Shown here one piece after another: positions 50,507 through 58,196 of a stretch of DNA of 58,196 nt. Both the position numbers and the translations under genes were made by a program. Source of the DNA: a virus. Location of the stretch: IMG/VR virus record IMGVR_UViG_3300007276_000055, positions 1 through 58,196 of that record, one strand, 5' to 3'. The notes under the pieces were generated by a model. The model was not told where the DNA came from. It searched no databases and saw only the letters and a list, made by a program, of their open reading frames with translations. How positions within the stretch are numbered: position 1 is the first letter of the stretch; the number at the start of each line of letters is the position of its first letter.

Positions 50507-51597
50507 ACTCTTAAGTTTTCGTATTCACGTTTGCGATTCATCACTCTGTCCCAAAGAGTATGATCCTGTTCTATTTCTTCAGGAGTAGGAAGCTCTTTAA
50601 AGTAACCAGTGGCTCCTTGAAAAAAGAGACCTGTAGCCAAGCTATCACGTCCGTCTCTATTCTTCAAAATATGAAGCGATCGATAATATTCCTCGATAGC
50701 ACTATCTCCCATGATTTTGTATCCACGATGCTTATCTAAACCATACTTGTATGGGTAGAATAATGCCATCACAGTATCTGCATCCTCTTGTGAATTACCC
50801 GTTTCTTTGAAATCAGACAGCTGAGGTTCTAATTGATTCTCTCGACGTCTGTCCATACCTTCAATAGAGCGGTTAAATTGTGATAATGGTACCGGGGAAA
50901 GCCCGAAGTTGTTTCTAAAAAATACTAACATACGACTAGTACGATCGATAATTCCTTTTTGAGAACTGTCTCCTTTGTTTCCTGTAAGTAGTCCCAAGTG
51001 GTCAATGATACAAACTGTAATCAGTTTAGGATTATGCGGGATATATTTGTCTAGGATTTTTTCTTTCTGGTTTTTCCATACTACTGAACCTCGCTTTTCG
51101 AAATACTCTAAAAGCACTTTATACATGTAGTTTGGACTAGCCGCTGTGTGAAAAAAGATTTTGTTGTCAATAAGGTTTTCAAACCGGTCTTCGTAATCGT
51201 CGATAAGACTCTCAATTTGTGGATTGATATTCAAGTTACCCATAGAGTAGATCTCATTGTAACTTGACAGCATTTTATGCTCTTCATAAATAAGAGTACT
51301 CAACAGCTTAGCGATTTTTCTTTCTGGAGCAATCTCTAGTGAAAAGTAAATGATTTCGAGATCAAAAAACGGATCGGGATCATTCATAATATGCTGTAAT
51401 GGTCTCATCACGTAGTTTGTATCTACGAATGCTGACTTACCCGTACCAGGAGCTCCACCAATAAGGTCATAACGACCTTTTTGAATGTTGCACAGTAAGT
51501 TAGACACTTTAGGTAATCCCATAGGGATGCCTCTAAAATGTCCTTCCTTACCTAGTCGGATATTTTCTTTTACTTTTTGCCAAAGACTTTGTGCCAT
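50503..51597 (-). CDS. DnaB-like replicative helicase
   Basis: The 364-residue protein has a RecA-fold core: Walker A G-G-A-P-G-T-G-K-S (47-55), I-I-Y-F-S-L-E (H1a-type), Walker B V-C-I-I-D-H-L-G-L-L and S-Q-F-N-R-S-I-E (H3-type), as in DnaB C-terminal domains. The DnaB N-terminal domain is absent. It unwinds the fork for the family A polymerase and works with the primase. The start overlaps the stop of the gene upstream. Confidence 0.88.
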   Translation of the reverse strand: MAQSLWQKVKENIRLGKEGHFRGIPMGLPKVSNLLCNIQKGRYDLIGGAPGTGKSAFVDTNYVMRPLQHIMNDPDPFFDLEIIYFSLEIAPERKIAKLLSTLIYEEHKMLSSYNEIYSMGNLNINPQIESLIDDYEDRFENLIDNKIFFHTAASPNYMYKVLLEYFEKRGSVVWKNQKEKILDKYIPHNPKLITVCIIDHLGLLTGNKGDSSQKGIIDRTSRMLVFFRNNFGLSPVPLSQFNRSIEGMDRRRENQLEPQLSDFKETGNSQEDADTVMALFYPYKYGLDKHRGYKIMGDSAIEEYYRSLHILKNRDGRDSLATGLFFQGATGYFKELPTPEEIEQDHTLWDRVMNRKREYENLRV

Positions 51598-52145
51598 TAG
51601 AATTGTTTTACGTTAGTAGTGTGAGTAGCGTCATCGTCGACGTACTGTTCCCACATACAATTATTGATTATTCTTTCTGGATTCGGTAAGAACTGCATGC
51701 TGTTACGACGGCGATGATTTGCTATCATGTTTTCCGTGCCTTTTACAGCATCTGCATGCTCTTCGCCGGTAGTTACTTTAAGCTCATACTTATGTTTAAG
51801 TTTATTGTACATCGTCGTACTTGCTGCCTTTGTTCGAAAGACGCGAGTTCCTACTCTAGGTGGAATCAAAATCCACCATTCATCGAAATTTATTCCAGAT
51901 TTACTTAGCCCCATCAATTTGCGAGCTTTAGCACCTAGTACAGTTTCTTTGAATCTCAGTCCAGATTTACTGAGGATAAAATCAGTATTATCTTTGATAC
52001 GATTTCTCATAGCTAATGCTCCTGGCCGTGTAAATAGCTTTTCAATAAGTTTCCATTCTTTGTGATACATCAACCAGAGTAATACATATTCGTCTGTTGA
52101 GATACTAGCATTATGGCACTTATGTAAATCTACTTCGACTTTCAT
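51597..52145 (-). CDS. Hypothetical protein beside the helicase
   Basis: A 182-residue, helical and basic protein with an N-terminal region V-D-L-H-K-C-H-N-A-S-I-S-T-D-E-Y-V-L-L-W that looks like a winged-helix type fold. It shares stop/start codons with the helicase gene. The position suggests a helicase loader or origin-binding accessory, but no family motif is seen and the claim is only contextual. Confidence 0.6.
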   Translation of the reverse strand: MKVEVDLHKCHNASISTDEYVLLWLMYHKEWKLIEKLFTRPGALAMRNRIKDNTDFILSKSGLRFKETVLGAKARKLMGLSKSGINFDEWWILIPPRVGTRVFRTKAASTTMYNKLKHKYELKVTTGEEHADAVKGTENMIANHRRRNSMQFLPNPERIINNCMWEQYVDDDATHTTNVKQF

Positions 52146-52390
52146 CGATCCTTTAACCTTGGATTAGCTTTAGATTCTTTCAAAGCTGCTAACCAACGGG
52201 CTTTAGCTTTAACAGGATCTTTTCGCTTACTTACGTAAATCCAAGTACGGTCATCGATTTCGATTTTCTGCAACTTGTTTAAGTCCGGAGATACTTCTTT
52301 GCAAAAGGCCAATAAAGCCCCCCGTTCTGCTTTTAGATTTATTCCACTTATGTAGCCACCTTTTGGTTTCGCTATTCGTTTTCTTGGCAT
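52142..52390 (-). CDS. Small basic protein
   Basis: An 82-residue, Lys/Arg-rich protein (M-P-R-K-R-I-A-K-P-K-G-G and C-terminal N-P-R-L-K-D-R) that probably binds nucleic acid. It overlaps the next gene by ATGA. The 82 bases upstream of its start (52391-52472) hold an imperfect hairpin and no gene. Confidence 0.6.
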   Translation of the reverse strand: MPRKRIAKPKGGYISGINLKAERGALLAFCKEVSPDLNKLQKIEIDDRTWIYVSKRKDPVKAKARWLAALKESKANPRLKDR

Positions 52391-52472
52391 CCTAATTTGT
52401 ATTACATTTGTACCACTTCCTTATTCTTAGGTTTTCTAGCTTCTGGGGATCGCATCCTGCGGTCCCTTTCTT

Positions 52473-53705
52473 TTACTTAAAGTGTTCAAAAAAGTCTTCC
52501 AATCTATCTACCCAGATACTTTGAATGTCTTTATCTCGCTTCTCTAACCAGCTAACTTCCTGCGTATTAGGAGTGTACAGATTAACTATAATCGCTTGTT
52601 TACCTTCTTGAGCCCGAATAATTCGGCCACGGCGCTGTGTACTTACAAGCTTTGTTGAATCACCAGCTACAACTATTCCTAAACTGACTTCCGGCACATC
52701 TAATCCAGCATTAACTGCTTTTACAGATGATACCACTCTTTTCTTAGTTCTCTTGTCTTTGAATACACGTAGAGCTTCTCTTTGAGCTTTTAGTCCTTTA
52801 AGAATTACTGGCTTCCCTTTTTTATTAACTCCCGAGCATTCTACTTTACTGTGTAAGGTGACACAAATGTCTCCTAATTCATTTTGAATAGCATCCGCAA
52901 AGTCTGTAGTTTGGCAGAAGGTCAAAGCCATACGATCATCAAAAAATCGTACAATTTCTCCTACCGCTTCAACTTTACGAGGATTATTCATGCATAAGTT
53001 CTTACGTTTACCGATAGCAGCGTAATACCTAGCAGCAAGTCCACGTTTTGCAGGATCACTACTTCTAGCATACAGCTGAGCTGTTTGAAACGCTTGTCCT
53101 CCGTACCCTAACTTTGCAGAAAGGTGACGTACGTAGTTATTCGCTTTTTGATAGGCTTTTTCTTCCTCAGTATCAAAATTAATAGGAATGTTATAGACAG
53201 TAAAATCTGACACCCAGCCATTTTCTAAGCACTCGTCAATAAGCACTTGGTCAATAACTGGACAAAAATCTTCAATCATTATTTCTCGACCGTCCGCTCG
53301 ATTAACTGTAGCGGTCAATCCTATACGGTATTTGTGGGGAATTTGTGCTGCATAAGCGAACGTGTCTGCAGGTAGAGTATGAATCTCATCATAAACCACT
53401 AAGTCCGCAGACAATTCTTGGTAATTCTTCGCAGCAGTATTGATCACAAAGACCTCAACATTAGGAAGTTTCCAAAGCTTATGGTGAATCCAAGATTCCC
53501 ATTGAGTCTTCAAAGCCCTAGTAGGAACTACTACAATTGTATTAGTAGCAAAACCGCGTTCGTACATTCCTCGAATAGCCATTAAGGCTGCCCAAGTTTT
53601 ACCGAAACCAGTAGCGGCTTCTAAAGTACCTACACAATCATTCTGGAACCATTTGCGGCAAAACACTCGTTGCCTTTCTGTTTTTGTTTCGAAATTCATG
53701 TGCAA
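52473..53705 (-). CDS. SF2 DNA helicase (DEAD/DEAH family)
   Basis: The 410-residue protein has the ordered SF2 motifs: A-T-G-F-G-K-T (I), V-V-P-T-R-A-L (Ia), Y-D-E-I-H (II), G-L-T-A-T (III), A-L-T-F-C-Q (IV region) and T-Q-R-R-G-R-I-I-R (VI). It resembles the UvsW/ERCC3-like helicases of phages, which remodel forks and R-loops and aid the change from origin- to recombination-driven replication. The start codon could be at 53705 or 53699; both overlap the lipoprotein gene. Confidence 0.85.
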   Translation of the reverse strand: MHMNFETKTERQRVFCRKWFQNDCVGTLEAATGFGKTWAALMAIRGMYERGFATNTIVVVPTRALKTQWESWIHHKLWKLPNVEVFVINTAAKNYQELSADLVVYDEIHTLPADTFAYAAQIPHKYRIGLTATVNRADGREIMIEDFCPVIDQVLIDECLENGWVSDFTVYNIPINFDTEEEKAYQKANNYVRHLSAKLGYGGQAFQTAQLYARSSDPAKRGLAARYYAAIGKRKNLCMNNPRKVEAVGEIVRFFDDRMALTFCQTTDFADAIQNELGDICVTLHSKVECSGVNKKGKPVILKGLKAQREALRVFKDKRTKKRVVSSVKAVNAGLDVPEVSLGIVVAGDSTKLVSTQRRGRIIRAQEGKQAIIVNLYTPNTQEVSWLEKRDKDIQSIWVDRLEDFFEHFK

Positions 53706-53895
53706 TAGGTATTAGGACTTTTGTAGAATATGACTTGTTACCAATTTGGTAACACATGTAATACTCTTTAAGGTTTTCTTTGGCCAAACTATCCATACGG
53801 TGTTTGAAAAGGGTTAAATCATCTACCACTAGAGGCGTAGGGGACATACATCCCCCAGCCAATAGAGCTATAATTAAAATAGTAATCTTATGCAT
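53638..53895 (-). CDS. Small lipoprotein
   Basis: The 85-residue product starts M-H-K-I-T-I-L-I-I-A-L-L-A-G-G-C, a lipoprotein signal peptide with lipobox L-A-G-G-C (Cys16). The mature part is hydrophilic with a helix near L-F-K-H-R-M-D-S-L-A-K-E. It overlaps the macro-domain gene upstream by eight bases and the helicase gene downstream by 68, so the three are co-expressed. An envelope role during infection is likely; the exact function is unknown. Confidence 0.7.
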   Translation of the reverse strand: MHKITILIIALLAGGCMSPTPLVVDDLTLFKHRMDSLAKENLKEYYMCYQIGNKSYSTKVLIPIAHEFRNKNRKATSVLPQMVPE

Positions 53896-54562
53896 CAGTT
53901 ATTTGATCGCTTTGGTGCTCACGTATACGCTTTTCAAGCTGACGTGGTGGAATAAACTCCACTACAGTAACTCGAAAGTACGGCACTAATTCTTCAATTA
54001 CGAGGGGTTCTACTTCTTCCCATGTAGCGCCGCCAATACCGCAGCCGATTAATGGTATTCCTAGTCTAAAATCGTTTCCGCCCCATTCGGTCGCAAATTT
54101 ACGAAAACTTAGTCTACAAGCATCTACATCAAATGTAGCTCCTGGAGTAGTTTGTGTGTAGAAATTAATTACCCCACATAAATCAACAAGTTTTGTCTGC
54201 CTTTCAACCATCATAGATAGCCAGCAAGAATAGTTTCCTAAGCGACGTATCCCAGTTGATATAGGATAATCTCGATCAGCTTCGTAAGCTCTCGGAAAAG
54301 CTTCTTTAACAGCAAGTGCTATTCCAGCACCCATGACATTTTGGCAGTTAGCTCCGTGGCCTATAAAATCAAATTCACCTTTTAAAGCAAGTTCGATGAG
54401 GTCACCTTGTACGGTATTATAACTCATGATTTTTGAGAGGTTAAGTGTTTCTGCTGCGTTTTCTTTTTTACGAAAGGAGTGGCGTAATTCAAAGAGTATA
54501 ATCCCCCCAAACATAGCAGAAAGTGATAAGACGATTATAACGTCAATTATTGATAGTTCCAT
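53888..54562 (-). CDS. Membrane-anchored macro-domain protein
   Basis: From ATG 54562 the 224-residue product has one TM helix (about residues 5-26, I-I-D-V-I-I-V-L-S-L-S-A-M-F-G-G), a short basic linker and then a macro domain: V-Q-G-D-L-I, G-H-G-A-N-C-Q-N-V-M-G-A-G-I-A, and P-L-I-G-C-G-I-G-G-A. Macro domains bind or hydrolyse ADP-ribose compounds. The frame stays open to 54637, but that extension lies inside the polymerase gene. A cytoplasmic domain held at the membrane is unusual for phage macro proteins. An internal ATG before S-Y-N-T-V could also produce the soluble form. Confidence 0.8.
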   Translation of the reverse strand: MELSIIDVIIVLSLSAMFGGIILFELRHSFRKKENAAETLNLSKIMSYNTVQGDLIELALKGEFDFIGHGANCQNVMGAGIALAVKEAFPRAYEADRDYPISTGIRRLGNYSCWLSMMVERQTKLVDLCGVINFYTQTTPGATFDVDACRLSFRKFATEWGGNDFRLGIPLIGCGIGGATWEEVEPLVIEELVPYFRVTVVEFIPPRQLEKRIREHQSDQITDA

Positions 54563-54563
54563 G

Positions 54564-56558
54564 TTATTTTTTCCAATGATTCGCAATCTCTGCGTCTGCA
54601 GGGATAGGAACCGATTCACAAAATCGTGCTGCCGCATTTTCCATACAATCTTTAAGCACCACTTTGACCTGTTCTTGGATCACCGCGGGGCATTCTAACT
54701 GTATTTCATCATGCGCCATAACTACAATCTTAACTTCGTTTATGTAATCGTTTTCTTGAATCCAACGCATTACGTAAATAGCAGCCAGTTTGGTCATGTC
54801 TGCAGCTGTACCTTGAATAGGAAAGTTTAGTCCCTTTCTCTGAAACGTGCCTTGAAGCTGAAAATACTCTTTCACCAAAGGCTTAAATTCCTGCTGAAAT
54901 TCGAAGTTATCCTCGGCTTTAGCTGTCCTGTATCTCTCCCAAAAACCCGTAGCACTTACTTGCTTCTTTAAGCTTAAGTATTTGTCATATCCGCCAAGGA
55001 ATGAACGTCTACCAGACTTACTGTTAATCAGTACGTAACCGTGTTTTAATGGAAAATCAGCCGCTTTTTTAAAGTAGCTTTTCAGTCCCGGAAATTTATC
55101 CATGAAGTATTTATAGGCTGCATCAGCTACTTCAATAGCAATACCGAGATTATCAGCAATGGTCTTACCATTACCTCCGTACGGTATTGCAAAAGTTCCA
55201 GGTTTCACAAACTGTCTTTTTTCAGGATGCAGAGCTTTAATCTTTTGATGAGTAAGACTTCGCAACTCTGGATAGACTGCCTGTGCCATCAAACAGTGTA
55301 TATCCTTGGTAGGATCGTTCACATAAGCAAGGTACTCTCTATCACGACTCATGTCCGCTAGTACTCTAGTTTCTTGACCAGAGTAATCCGCTCCTACAAT
55401 AACATTACCGGCTTCTGCTGTAAAGCATTTTCTAGTATGGTCTGCAGGTAAGTTCTGAATATTCGGATCATCTGAAGAAATACGTCCGGTATCCTTAATT
55501 TGCCTAAACGATGAATGAATTCTACCTGTCAAAGGTTTAATGTACTCGAGATAATTTTCTCCGTAAGTAGAAACTACTTTGGCAGCTTTTGAATATGCTT
55601 CGTAAAGGTTTAAGATAGGAAAATTTGCGGCGAACTTCATAATGAACTTGAGCTCCACAGTATGCTTTTTGGTCTTCGAATTAAGAGTATCTATACCTAG
55701 TCCTTTAAACAACATTTTGACTTGTTGGTCAGAGCCCCAATTGATAATTACACCTTCGGTACCATCTGCAGGTTCCCCCTCAGCGTTAAACATTTCCCCT
55801 TGGTAACTGATAAACTGCGAAGTAGGATGTTTTTTTAAAACATAGTCATTAAGTTCTTGAATGGCTTTTGACAAGTTTATCTTGTCTTGAACCATTTTTT
55901 CTCTCCATTTCTTCTGATCTAAATGGATACCACCGTGACTCATGTAAGTCATCGGTACTACAAATTTGTTTTCCAGGTTGGCTACTCTAAGAAGATCTTG
56001 TTTTTCAAGCGCTTTAGATTGCGCTTCATGGAGTTTATGTAAGTACTTTACATCATCTGCAGCATAGACTACTACTCTAGTAGAAAGTCCTTCTCGATGA
56101 ATGTGGCCCCGAACACTCTTATCTAATTGAACTTTTAAGTATCGATCAGCACAAGATGCAAGCCCACGATAACCTTTAAACAGCAGTAAACCAGTTGTAA
56201 GTACAGATTCTTGAAGAAATGTATCAATACATTGCATTGGATAAACGCCATGATGGAATAGAAATCGTAAATCAAAGTTCAAGTTATGTCCTATGATCGT
56301 AGATTCTTCGATAATGTCTTTAAAAGCTTTAAGCGGTACAGTAGTATTGTCTATGACATACTGATCAGAGCCGCCATCAGAGAGCTGCGTACAGAGTAGT
56401 TCGCAACTAAATGGGTCTAATCCTTTAGTTTCAGTATCTAAAGCCAAGAGAGGAGCCCCTTTAAGGGCTTCTCTAGCTTTTTCAACATTCACTTTACGTA
56501 TTAAATCTGGCGAGTACTGGTCAAATAACTCAGTCTGCTCCGTTATTAGATAAATCAT
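54564..56558 (-). CDS. Family A DNA polymerase with 3'-5' exonuclease
   Basis: The 664-residue enzyme has DEDD exonuclease motifs (L-D-T-E at 40-43, H-N-L-N-F-D with Asp96) and the polymerase motifs T-G-R-I-S-S-D-D-P-N-I-Q-N (357-369), A: D-Y-S-G-Q-E-T-R (Asp391), B: R-Q-F-V-K-P-G-T-F-A-I-P-Y-G (448-461), and C: M-A-H-D-E. There is no 5' nuclease domain, as in T7-like replicases. I use ATG 56558; the frame reaches 56600 but within the gene upstream. It is the replicative polymerase of the block. Confidence 0.93.
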   Translation of the reverse strand: MIYLITEQTELFDQYSPDLIRKVNVEKAREALKGAPLLALDTETKGLDPFSCELLCTQLSDGGSDQYVIDNTTVPLKAFKDIIEESTIIGHNLNFDLRFLFHHGVYPMQCIDTFLQESVLTTGLLLFKGYRGLASCADRYLKVQLDKSVRGHIHREGLSTRVVVYAADDVKYLHKLHEAQSKALEKQDLLRVANLENKFVVPMTYMSHGGIHLDQKKWREKMVQDKINLSKAIQELNDYVLKKHPTSQFISYQGEMFNAEGEPADGTEGVIINWGSDQQVKMLFKGLGIDTLNSKTKKHTVELKFIMKFAANFPILNLYEAYSKAAKVVSTYGENYLEYIKPLTGRIHSSFRQIKDTGRISSDDPNIQNLPADHTRKCFTAEAGNVIVGADYSGQETRVLADMSRDREYLAYVNDPTKDIHCLMAQAVYPELRSLTHQKIKALHPEKRQFVKPGTFAIPYGGNGKTIADNLGIAIEVADAAYKYFMDKFPGLKSYFKKAADFPLKHGYVLINSKSGRRSFLGGYDKYLSLKKQVSATGFWERYRTAKAEDNFEFQQEFKPLVKEYFQLQGTFQRKGLNFPIQGTAADMTKLAAIYVMRWIQENDYINEVKIVVMAHDEIQLECPAVIQEQVKVVLKDCMENAAARFCESVPIPADAEIANHWKK

Positions 56559-56883
56559 AAGCGATGTTTTTAAAGGTAATGTCGTGCGTACTGAGGTCAT
56601 CTTCGTTTAATATGCCAGTTTCGACTAATGCGCTAATTCTATAATTGAAGACAGCGTCGTCTAGCATAGCACAAGTTTCAGGATCACATAACGCATATTC
56701 TCCGTTAGGCATCAGTTCTCTCCAAGAGCCATTCGAGATAAACACCGCTAATCGATGTAATTGCGTTTTGCCTATGAAGAATTTTTTTCGTGAAAACCAC
56801 AGCTTAACTATGTACTTATCCTGTTCTTCATTATAAATAGGTAGCACATTAGCAATGTGGTCATAGTACCATGTAAGTTTCAT
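56530..56883 (-). CDS. Hypothetical protein upstream of polymerase
   Basis: From ATG 56883 (M-K-L-T-W-Y-Y-D-H) the product is 117 residues, aromatic at the start and acidic at the end (N-E-D-D-L-S-T-H-D...N-N-G-A-D). The frame stays open to 56913. It overlaps the polymerase start by 29 bases. No family recognised. The region 56884-56978 upstream has only a hairpin (CAGGGT...ACCCTG near 56930). Confidence 0.6.
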   Translation of the reverse strand: MKLTWYYDHIANVLPIYNEEQDKYIVKLWFSRKKFFIGKTQLHRLAVFISNGSWRELMPNGEYALCDPETCAMLDDAVFNYRISALVETGILNEDDLSTHDITFKNIAYDLSNNGAD

Positions 56884-56978
56884 CTCTCTATTGGTTTTTT
56901 GTTTTTGATGCACAGGTTTACCAGCAGGGTCTCAGCCGTAGCTACCCTGTGGTCTAACTGTCTACATAATTGGTGTTT

Positions 56979-57390
56979 TGGTGGAGGCGCCGAGATTCGA
57001 ACTCGGGTCCATATTGTACTCACTACAATTTTTCTACATGTTTAGGATAGAGCCAAGCTCTCCATGGATCAAAAACTTTTTGCGGTGTATAGGACTCACA
57101 CTTAGATAGAGGTTTACGATCATTATCTCAATTTTGTGAACACGCCCTACCACTAACTTAGTGGCCAAGACAGGCTTCTTAGGCAGCCATTGCAACCTCA
57201 CGTACTTCTGTCTCCGCTGGGCGGAAAGAGATTACGTTGTTTTTCTCGGCAGCCAAAACGTCAGCTTTGGTACCTAGTGTTGAATCTACGTTGCCGTTTA
57301 TTCATGATAATACGTATTTTTAGAGTGTCAATATCATTCACTCACATGCTTACAATTCTAACGTTACAACTGTCTATTCCAATCGCCCCC
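56979..57390 (-). ncRNA. ssrA: tmRNA (transfer-messenger RNA)
   Basis: The 412-base gene has 5' GGGGGCG pairing with 3' CGCCTCC (one G.T), then A73 and an encoded CCA. The 3' end holds a perfect T arm (CCGAG/CTCGG with TTCGAAT loop). Between the ends is a tag frame ending G-C-N G-C-N stop: the last codons (57182 to about 57253) read AAEKNNVISF...then...REVAMAA before TAA at 57179-57181. The hydrophobic A-A end is what ClpXP and related proteases recognise. With SmpB from the host it would rescue stalled ribosomes. The resume codon is not certain, so the tag is up to about 24 residues. Confidence 0.9.
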
Positions 57391-57399
57391 ATAAGTTTG

Positions 57400-57407
57400 C
57401 AAAAATA
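57400..57407 (-). promoter_or_regulatory. -7 box for tmRNA
   Basis: On the minus strand TATTTTTG lies nine bases before the tmRNA 5' end, the same distance as for the tRNA-Met promoter, and both leaders end in ACTTAT. A TTG lies about 22 bases upstream. The box overlaps the A/T-rich side of the groEL terminator. Confidence 0.5.
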
Positions 57408-57441
57408 AAAAAAGCCCCAACAATACTGTCAAGGCTCTTTT
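57407..57441 (-). terminator. Terminator after groEL
   Basis: AAAAAGCC (57409-57416) pairs with GGCTCTTT (57433-57440), with one G.T, around a 16-base loop; on the minus strand the stem is followed by T residues. It ends the groEL transcript 22 bases past the stop codon. Confidence 0.65.
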
Positions 57442-57462
57442 TATTCCACTAATTATTCAACT

Positions 57463-58196
57463 TTACATCATTCCGGGCATGCCTCCTCCGAATCCAGGAT
57501 TCTGAGGAATTGCTGGAACGTTACTATCAAATGGTTCGTCTACAACGACACACTCAGTAGTAAGTAATACGCTAGCTGCCGAAGCAGCATTTTCTAAAGC
57601 AACACGTGTTACCTTCGTAGGATCGATAACTCCAGACTCTAAAAAGTTCTGGTATTCGTCAATCTTAGCGTTGTAGCCAAAGTCATCTTTGCTTTCTTTC
57701 ACTTTTTCCACGATTAAAGCTGCCTTCGAACCGGAATTAATAAGAATCTGTTCAAGAGGTACTTGTAGGACATTTTTAAGGATTTCAATACCCTTATTCT
57801 GATCTGCATTATCTCCTTTGACCTTATCCAATGAAGCGATAGCTCTAATAAGAGCTACACCTCCACCAGGTACGATACCTTCTGCTACAGCAGCTTTAGT
57901 AGCACTTAAAGCATCGTCTACACGTTCCTTCTTTTCACGCATTTCTACTTCAGTAGGTGCACCAATGGAGATAACTCCTACACCACCTGAAAGTTTAGCT
58001 ATACGCTCTTCTACTTTTTCTTTGTCCCACAACGATTCAATGTTTTTCAACGAAGCTTTCATGCTCTTAATACGAGCAGCTATAGCTTTTGAATCACCTG
58101 CACCATCGATGATAGTACAAGAGTTTTGTGAGATTTCTACTTTTTCAGCGGTGCCTAAGTCTTCTTCTTTGACGTCTTCTAGTTTAATACCAGTAA
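57463..58196 (-). CDS. groEL: GroEL chaperonin, 3' part (gene runs off the window)
   Basis: The visible 243 residues correspond to roughly the last 45 percent of GroEL. The frame is open to the right edge (T-G-I-K-L-E-D-V at the border), then K-L-S-G-G-V, R-V-D-D-A-L with the conserved ATPase Asp, G-I-V-P-G-G-G-V-A-L, and the C-terminal G-F-G-G-G-M-P-G-M-M. All these match bacterial chaperonin consensus. The gene reads in the same direction as the replication block and is followed by a terminator and the tmRNA gene. groES is not visible. It would help fold phage virion proteins, possibly the giant ones. Confidence 0.95.
   Translation of the reverse strand, partial: TGIKLEDVKEEDLGTAEKVEISQNSCTIIDGAGDSKAIAARIKSMKASLKNIESLWDKEKVEERIAKLSGGVGVISIGAPTEVEMREKKERVDDALSATKAAVAEGIVPGGGVALIRAIASLDKVKGDNADQNKGIEILKNVLQVPLEQILINSGSKAALIVEKVKESKDDFGYNAKIDEYQNFLESGVIDPTKVTRVALENAASAASVLLTTECVVVDEPFDSNVPAIPQNPGFGGGMPGMM

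Noticed and set aside
56857-57045. Plus-strand frame of 62 codons
   Set aside because: It runs across the tmRNA 3' end and a gene start on the other strand, with no recognisable product.
57190-57408. Plus-strand frame of 72 codons
   Set aside because: It is the antisense of the tmRNA gene; the RNA structure and tag explain the sequence.
56979-58196. Host chromosome origin of groEL and tmRNA
   Set aside because: They follow the same strand and close spacing as the phage replication genes, with no host gene in between; an extended contig would settle it.
1-58196. CRISPR array or insertion sequence
   Set aside because: No regularly spaced direct repeats, transposase motifs or paired terminal repeats were seen.

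Overview
The window is part of a large double-stranded DNA phage genome that infects a member of the Bacteroidota. It most resembles the crAss-like phages (order Crassvirales, Cellulophaga phi14:2-type podoviruses). The pointers are a block of short-tailed virion genes running into giant genes for a virion-packaged RNA polymerase with the D-x-D-x-D motif (D-F-D-I-D), internal cargo proteins carrying HExxH zincin-like motifs, and a replication block on the opposite strand. Several gene starts sit 3 to 6 bases after the Bacteroidota-type -7 promoter box TAnnTTTG, which fits that host group. No integrase or bacterial housekeeping cluster is visible. groEL and a tmRNA are present but sit directly beside phage DNA polymerase, helicase and nucleotide-metabolism genes, so I read them as phage-borne.

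Layout. (1) Bases 1-30193, all on the plus strand: the end of a truncated gene, a lysis group (one-TM protein, 42-aa protein, DUF5675-like protein, two-TM holin candidate), a metallophosphoesterase-like protein, neck/ring and muzzle-type virion proteins, two internal cargo-type proteins, then an 11.8-kb gene for a 3935-aa protein (PD-(D/E)XK nuclease-like, zincin-like and RNA polymerase regions in one chain) and a second 1511-aa zincin-like protein. (2) Bases 30194-31149: an RNA zone read on the minus strand, with Cys, initiator-like Met, Ser, a doubtful Thr-like and a Leu tRNA, two terminator hairpins, a long inverted repeat and a further hairpin. (3) Bases 31150-58196, almost all on the minus strand: nucleotide metabolism (dATP/dGTP diphosphohydrolase-like, dCMP deaminase, dUTPase, MazG-like, class II ribonucleotide reductase, ThyX), an altered uracil-DNA glycosylase, DNA ligase, exonuclease, RusA-like resolvase, rIIA/rIIB homologues, primase, SSB-like protein, P-loop ATPases, DnaB-like helicase, SF2 helicase, a membrane-anchored macro-domain protein, family A DNA polymerase, tmRNA and the 3' part of groEL. 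Arg and His tRNAs lie at 32.2-32.4 kb and one lone plus-strand lipoprotein gene at 33.8 kb.

How the parts fit. The plus-strand block would be expressed late, and the polymerase and cargo proteins would be packaged and injected to start early transcription. The minus-strand block supplies dNTPs, including a complete dCTP-to-dTTP route (dCMP deaminase, dUTPase, ThyX), and the replisome. tRNAs, tmRNA and GroEL would support translation and folding during infection. Many neighbouring genes overlap by ATGA, which indicates translational coupling. The most unusual items are the single-chain polymerase fusion, the tmRNA with a long tag, an initiator-like tRNA beside apparently leaderless genes, the UNG homologue with a changed catalytic motif, and the anchored macro-domain protein. 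Functions come from reading motifs by eye; no database search was possible.
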